Source of the DNA: an uncultured Oscillospiraceae bacterium
GTDB taxonomy: Bacteria > Bacillota > Clostridia > Oscillospirales > Oscillospiraceae
NCBI GenBank assembly: GCA_910583885.1
Contig: CAJUAC010000095.1
Location: forward strand, 1-7,980
DNA length: 7,980 nt
Direction of reading: 5' to 3'
The position numbers were made by a program, and so were the translations under genes. Positions 6,188 to 7,980 of the stretch are shown here, piece by piece. The notes below the pieces were generated by a model. It was given only the letters and a program-made list of their open reading frames with translations. It was not told the origin of the DNA and ran no database searches. Each line of letters starts with the position of its first letter. The first letter of the stretch is position 1.

Positions 6188-7147
6188 TTACCAGGCGTCC
6201 TTCCCTTCCTCCGCCGGGATCACCCGTTTCATCGCCTCAATGGCAACTTCAATCATGGTGTCGTCCGGCTCGAAGGTGGTAAAGTTCTGCATCCAGAGCC
6301 CTGGCGTTGCCAGGAAGTTGGTAATGGGGTTATCATGGCCGCCCACATAGCGGTTAAACTCGTAAGTGATCCCCACCACCAGCGGCAGCAGCAGCAGCTG
6401 GACCAGCATCCGCAGAAATACATTCCCCACTGGGAACAGGGCAAACACCACCGTATTGACCAGAATCGCTACGATAATCACCACCAGCAGGAAGCTGGTC
6501 CCGCAGCGGGGATGGTGCTTGGGCTGGACGCGCACGTTCTCCACCGTCAGCTCCAACCGCTTCTCGTAACAGAAAATCGTCTTGTGCTCCGCGCCGTGGT
6601 AGGAGAACACCCGCTTGATGTCACCCATCCGGGACACGGCGACCAGGTATGTCATAAAAATCGCAATGCGCAGCACCGCGTCCACCAGGTTCCGCACCAG
6701 GACGCTGTCTGTCACCCGCTCCACAAAGCTGGCCAGGAAGGTGGGCAGGAGCATGAACAGCCCGACGGAGAAGCACACCGCCATCACCACGGACATGCCG
6801 ATCACCAGCTTTTCCACCTTCTCATTGCCCAGCTTCGCATCCAGCCACTTCTCAAACCGGGACGGCTCCTCTGCACCGGCCTCCTCCGGATAGAAATCCG
6901 CAGAGAACATCAGCGCCTTCACCCCCTTGACCATGCTGTCCAGGAAGGTGACGCTGCCCCGGACCAGCGGCAGGCCCAGAATGGGGTAACGGTCCCGGAT
7001 GAGCCGCAGCTCCTCCTCCTTGACCACCAGCCCCTCCGGCCCCCGGACCACGATGGCCTGCTTTTCCGGGCCCCGCATGAGGATGCCCTCGATGAGCGCC
7101 TGCCCACCAATGGTGGTGCGGAAGGCGCCCGATTGCTTGTCTGCCAT
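6188..7147 (-). CDS. yqhQ: YqhQ-family (DUF1385) integral membrane protein
   Basis: This is a conserved membrane protein family of unknown biochemical role, common in Firmicutes. The protein is 319 residues. Family signatures are clear: GGQALIEGILMRGP (14-27), SYHGAEHKTI (182-191), HHPRCGTSF (211-219), and ATPGLW with TTFEPDD (280-296). I see about four hydrophobic segments, near 114-137, 156-172, 218-239 and 243-263, with the N-terminal 110 residues and the C-terminal tail outside the bilayer. Conserved His, Glu and Cys residues cluster in the HGAEHK and HHPRCG motifs, which hints at a metal or catalytic site; that is inference. The ATG start has AGAAAGG at 7157-7163, nine bases upstream. 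It lies between a sensor kinase gene and prmC. The 84-base gap to the kinase has only weak inverted repeats. Confidence 0.94.
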   Translation of the reverse strand: MADKQSGAFRTTIGGQALIEGILMRGPEKQAIVVRGPEGLVVKEEELRLIRDRYPILGLPLVRGSVTFLDSMVKGVKALMFSADFYPEEAGAEEPSRFEKWLDAKLGNEKVEKLVIGMSVVMAVCFSVGLFMLLPTFLASFVERVTDSVLVRNLVDAVLRIAIFMTYLVAVSRMGDIKRVFSYHGAEHKTIFCYEKRLELTVENVRVQPKHHPRCGTSFLLVVIIVAILVNTVVFALFPVGNVFLRMLVQLLLLPLVVGITYEFNRYVGGHDNPITNFLATPGLWMQNFTTFEPDDTMIEVAIEAMKRVIPAEEGKDAW

Positions 7148-7231
7148 AGTTTTTTGCCTTTCTTATTCATAACCGCCGCAAACACGGCGTTTGTTTCCAG
7201 TTTCAATCCCCAGGGCAGCGGACGCCATGCC

Positions 7232-7980
7232 CTAAGCTGCCGGCAGGGTAATCGTGACCAGGCAGCCGCCCCCGGCGGCATTGCCGATCTCAAACGTCCC
7301 CTCATGGAGGCGGATGATCTCGTCACATACCGCCAAACCGATGCCGCTGCCGCGGGCCTTGGAGGAGCCCTTGTAGAATTTTTGCTTGACAAAGGGCAGC
7401 TCCGCCTCTGGGATACCCGGGCCATGATCCCGGACTGTAATCGTGATGTGCGCTTCATCGCCGGACACCGCCGTGTCGATGCGCCTGCCAGCGCCGCCGT
7501 GCTTGGCAGCGTTGTCCAGCACGTTGCAGAACACCTGCTTGAGCCGCTCCGGATCCGCCGGGATGGGTGCAAAGAGCTCATCGCCGCTCTCATAGTGCAG
7601 CTCAATGGATTCCTGCTTGAATAATTCCATATACGTGTAAATCGTGTCCTCAAATTCCGCCTGCAGATCCACCTGCTCAATGCGCAGGGTGAAGCGGCCG
7701 TCCTCCATCTTGGAGAAGTCCAGCAATTCCTCCACCATGTTGGTCAGGCGGCGGGACTCCTTGAGGATAATCCCCACACCCCGCCGCAGCTGCTGGGGGT
7801 CGGTATCCTCCAGCAGGGTCTCCCCCCAGCCGTTGATGGCGGTGAGGGGGGTGCGCAGCTCGTGGGAGACAGAGGAGATAAACTCTGACTTGATTTTTTC
7901 GCTCTTGCTGATCTGGCTGGACATGTTGTTGATGGCGTCGATCAGCTGGCCGATCTCGTCCCGGTAGTGGTTTTCCATCT
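7232..7980 (-). CDS. Membrane-type sensor histidine kinase, 3' part (5' end outside window)
   Basis: This is the kinase half of a two-component sensor that would phosphorylate a partner response regulator, not seen here. The frame runs off the right edge. The first ATG inside (7976-7978) falls within the end of a HAMP linker (RDEIGQLIDAINNMSSQI), so it is not a real start, and sensor and membrane segments are expected outside. Counting from that ATG, the HisKA phospho-accepting histidine is H39 in SSVSHELRTPL. The N box is NVLDNAAKHG (152-161), G1 is DHGPGIP (184-190), the F-box-like KFYKG is at 200-204, and G2 is GSGIGLAVCDEI (210-221). All ATPase motifs are intact and it ends normally at TAG. 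The partner regulator, if adjacent, would lie to the right of the window. The sensed signal cannot be told from this part. yqhQ follows 84 bases downstream. Confidence 0.95.
   Translation of the reverse strand, partial: MENHYRDEIGQLIDAINNMSSQISKSEKIKSEFISSVSHELRTPLTAINGWGETLLEDTDPQQLRRGVGIILKESRRLTNMVEELLDFSKMEDGRFTLRIEQVDLQAEFEDTIYTYMELFKQESIELHYESGDELFAPIPADPERLKQVFCNVLDNAAKHGGAGRRIDTAVSGDEAHITITVRDHGPGIPEAELPFVKQKFYKGSSKARGSGIGLAVCDEIIRLHEGTFEIGNAAGGGCLVTITLPAA

Noticed and set aside
7171..7192. Inverted repeat around ACCGCCG/CGGCGTT between yqhQ and the kinase
   Set aside because: Only a 5-bp uninterrupted stem, with no associated signal; likely chance in GC-rich sequence.
7212..7233. 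Inverted repeat AGGGCA...TGCCCT after the kinase stop as a terminator
   Set aside because: The stem is only 6 bp with a ten-base loop and no T run on the transcribed strand.
6335..7624. Long plus-strand open frame (429 codons) opposite yqhQ and the kinase
   Set aside because: It runs antisense across two well-supported genes, its His/Gln-rich product looks like reverse-strand reading of GC-rich codons, and it has no recognisable motif.

Overview
The window reads as chromosome from a motile, high-GC member of the Clostridia. The evidence is a chemotaxis cluster, strong AGGAGG-type ribosome binding sites, a YqhQ/DUF1385 membrane protein and GC-rich third codon positions. The best lineage guess is the Oscillospiraceae/Ruminococcaceae side of the Firmicutes; this is inferred from gene style and was not searched. 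Nearly every base lies in, or within about 90 bases of, a recognisable gene. I see no RNA gene, CRISPR array, insertion sequence or prophage gene.

Left part (1-3324, plus strand): a chemotaxis signalling operon in the order cheA (3' part only), cheW, cheR, cheB. CheA is the histidine kinase, CheW the receptor coupler, CheR the receptor methyltransferase and CheB the phosphorylation-activated methylesterase. Together they give excitation and adaptation of chemoreceptors. The cheR-cheB junction has unusual small-scale structure: a 10-bp perfect hairpin with the cheR stop codon in its loop, then a four-codon ORF with its own ribosome binding site, then a TTG start for cheB in the same frame as that mini-ORF. 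A 19-bp perfect-stem terminator at 3346-3387 closes the operon and, by its symmetry, can also serve recA from the other side.

Right part (3403-7980, minus strand, so read right to left): a sensor histidine kinase (3' part only), yqhQ, prmC, an uncharacterised lectin-fold protein, and recA. The first three and recA are GC-rich housekeeping-type genes. The lectin-fold gene (4555-5172) is visibly AT-richer than its neighbours and looks like a later arrival between prmC and recA. All five minus-strand genes are separated by only 36-89 bases, and I found no convincing terminator or promoter between them, so read-through is possible.

No wholly new multi-gene system is evident. The points most worth a second look are the cheR-cheB leader structure and the compositionally foreign lectin-fold gene immediately upstream of recA.
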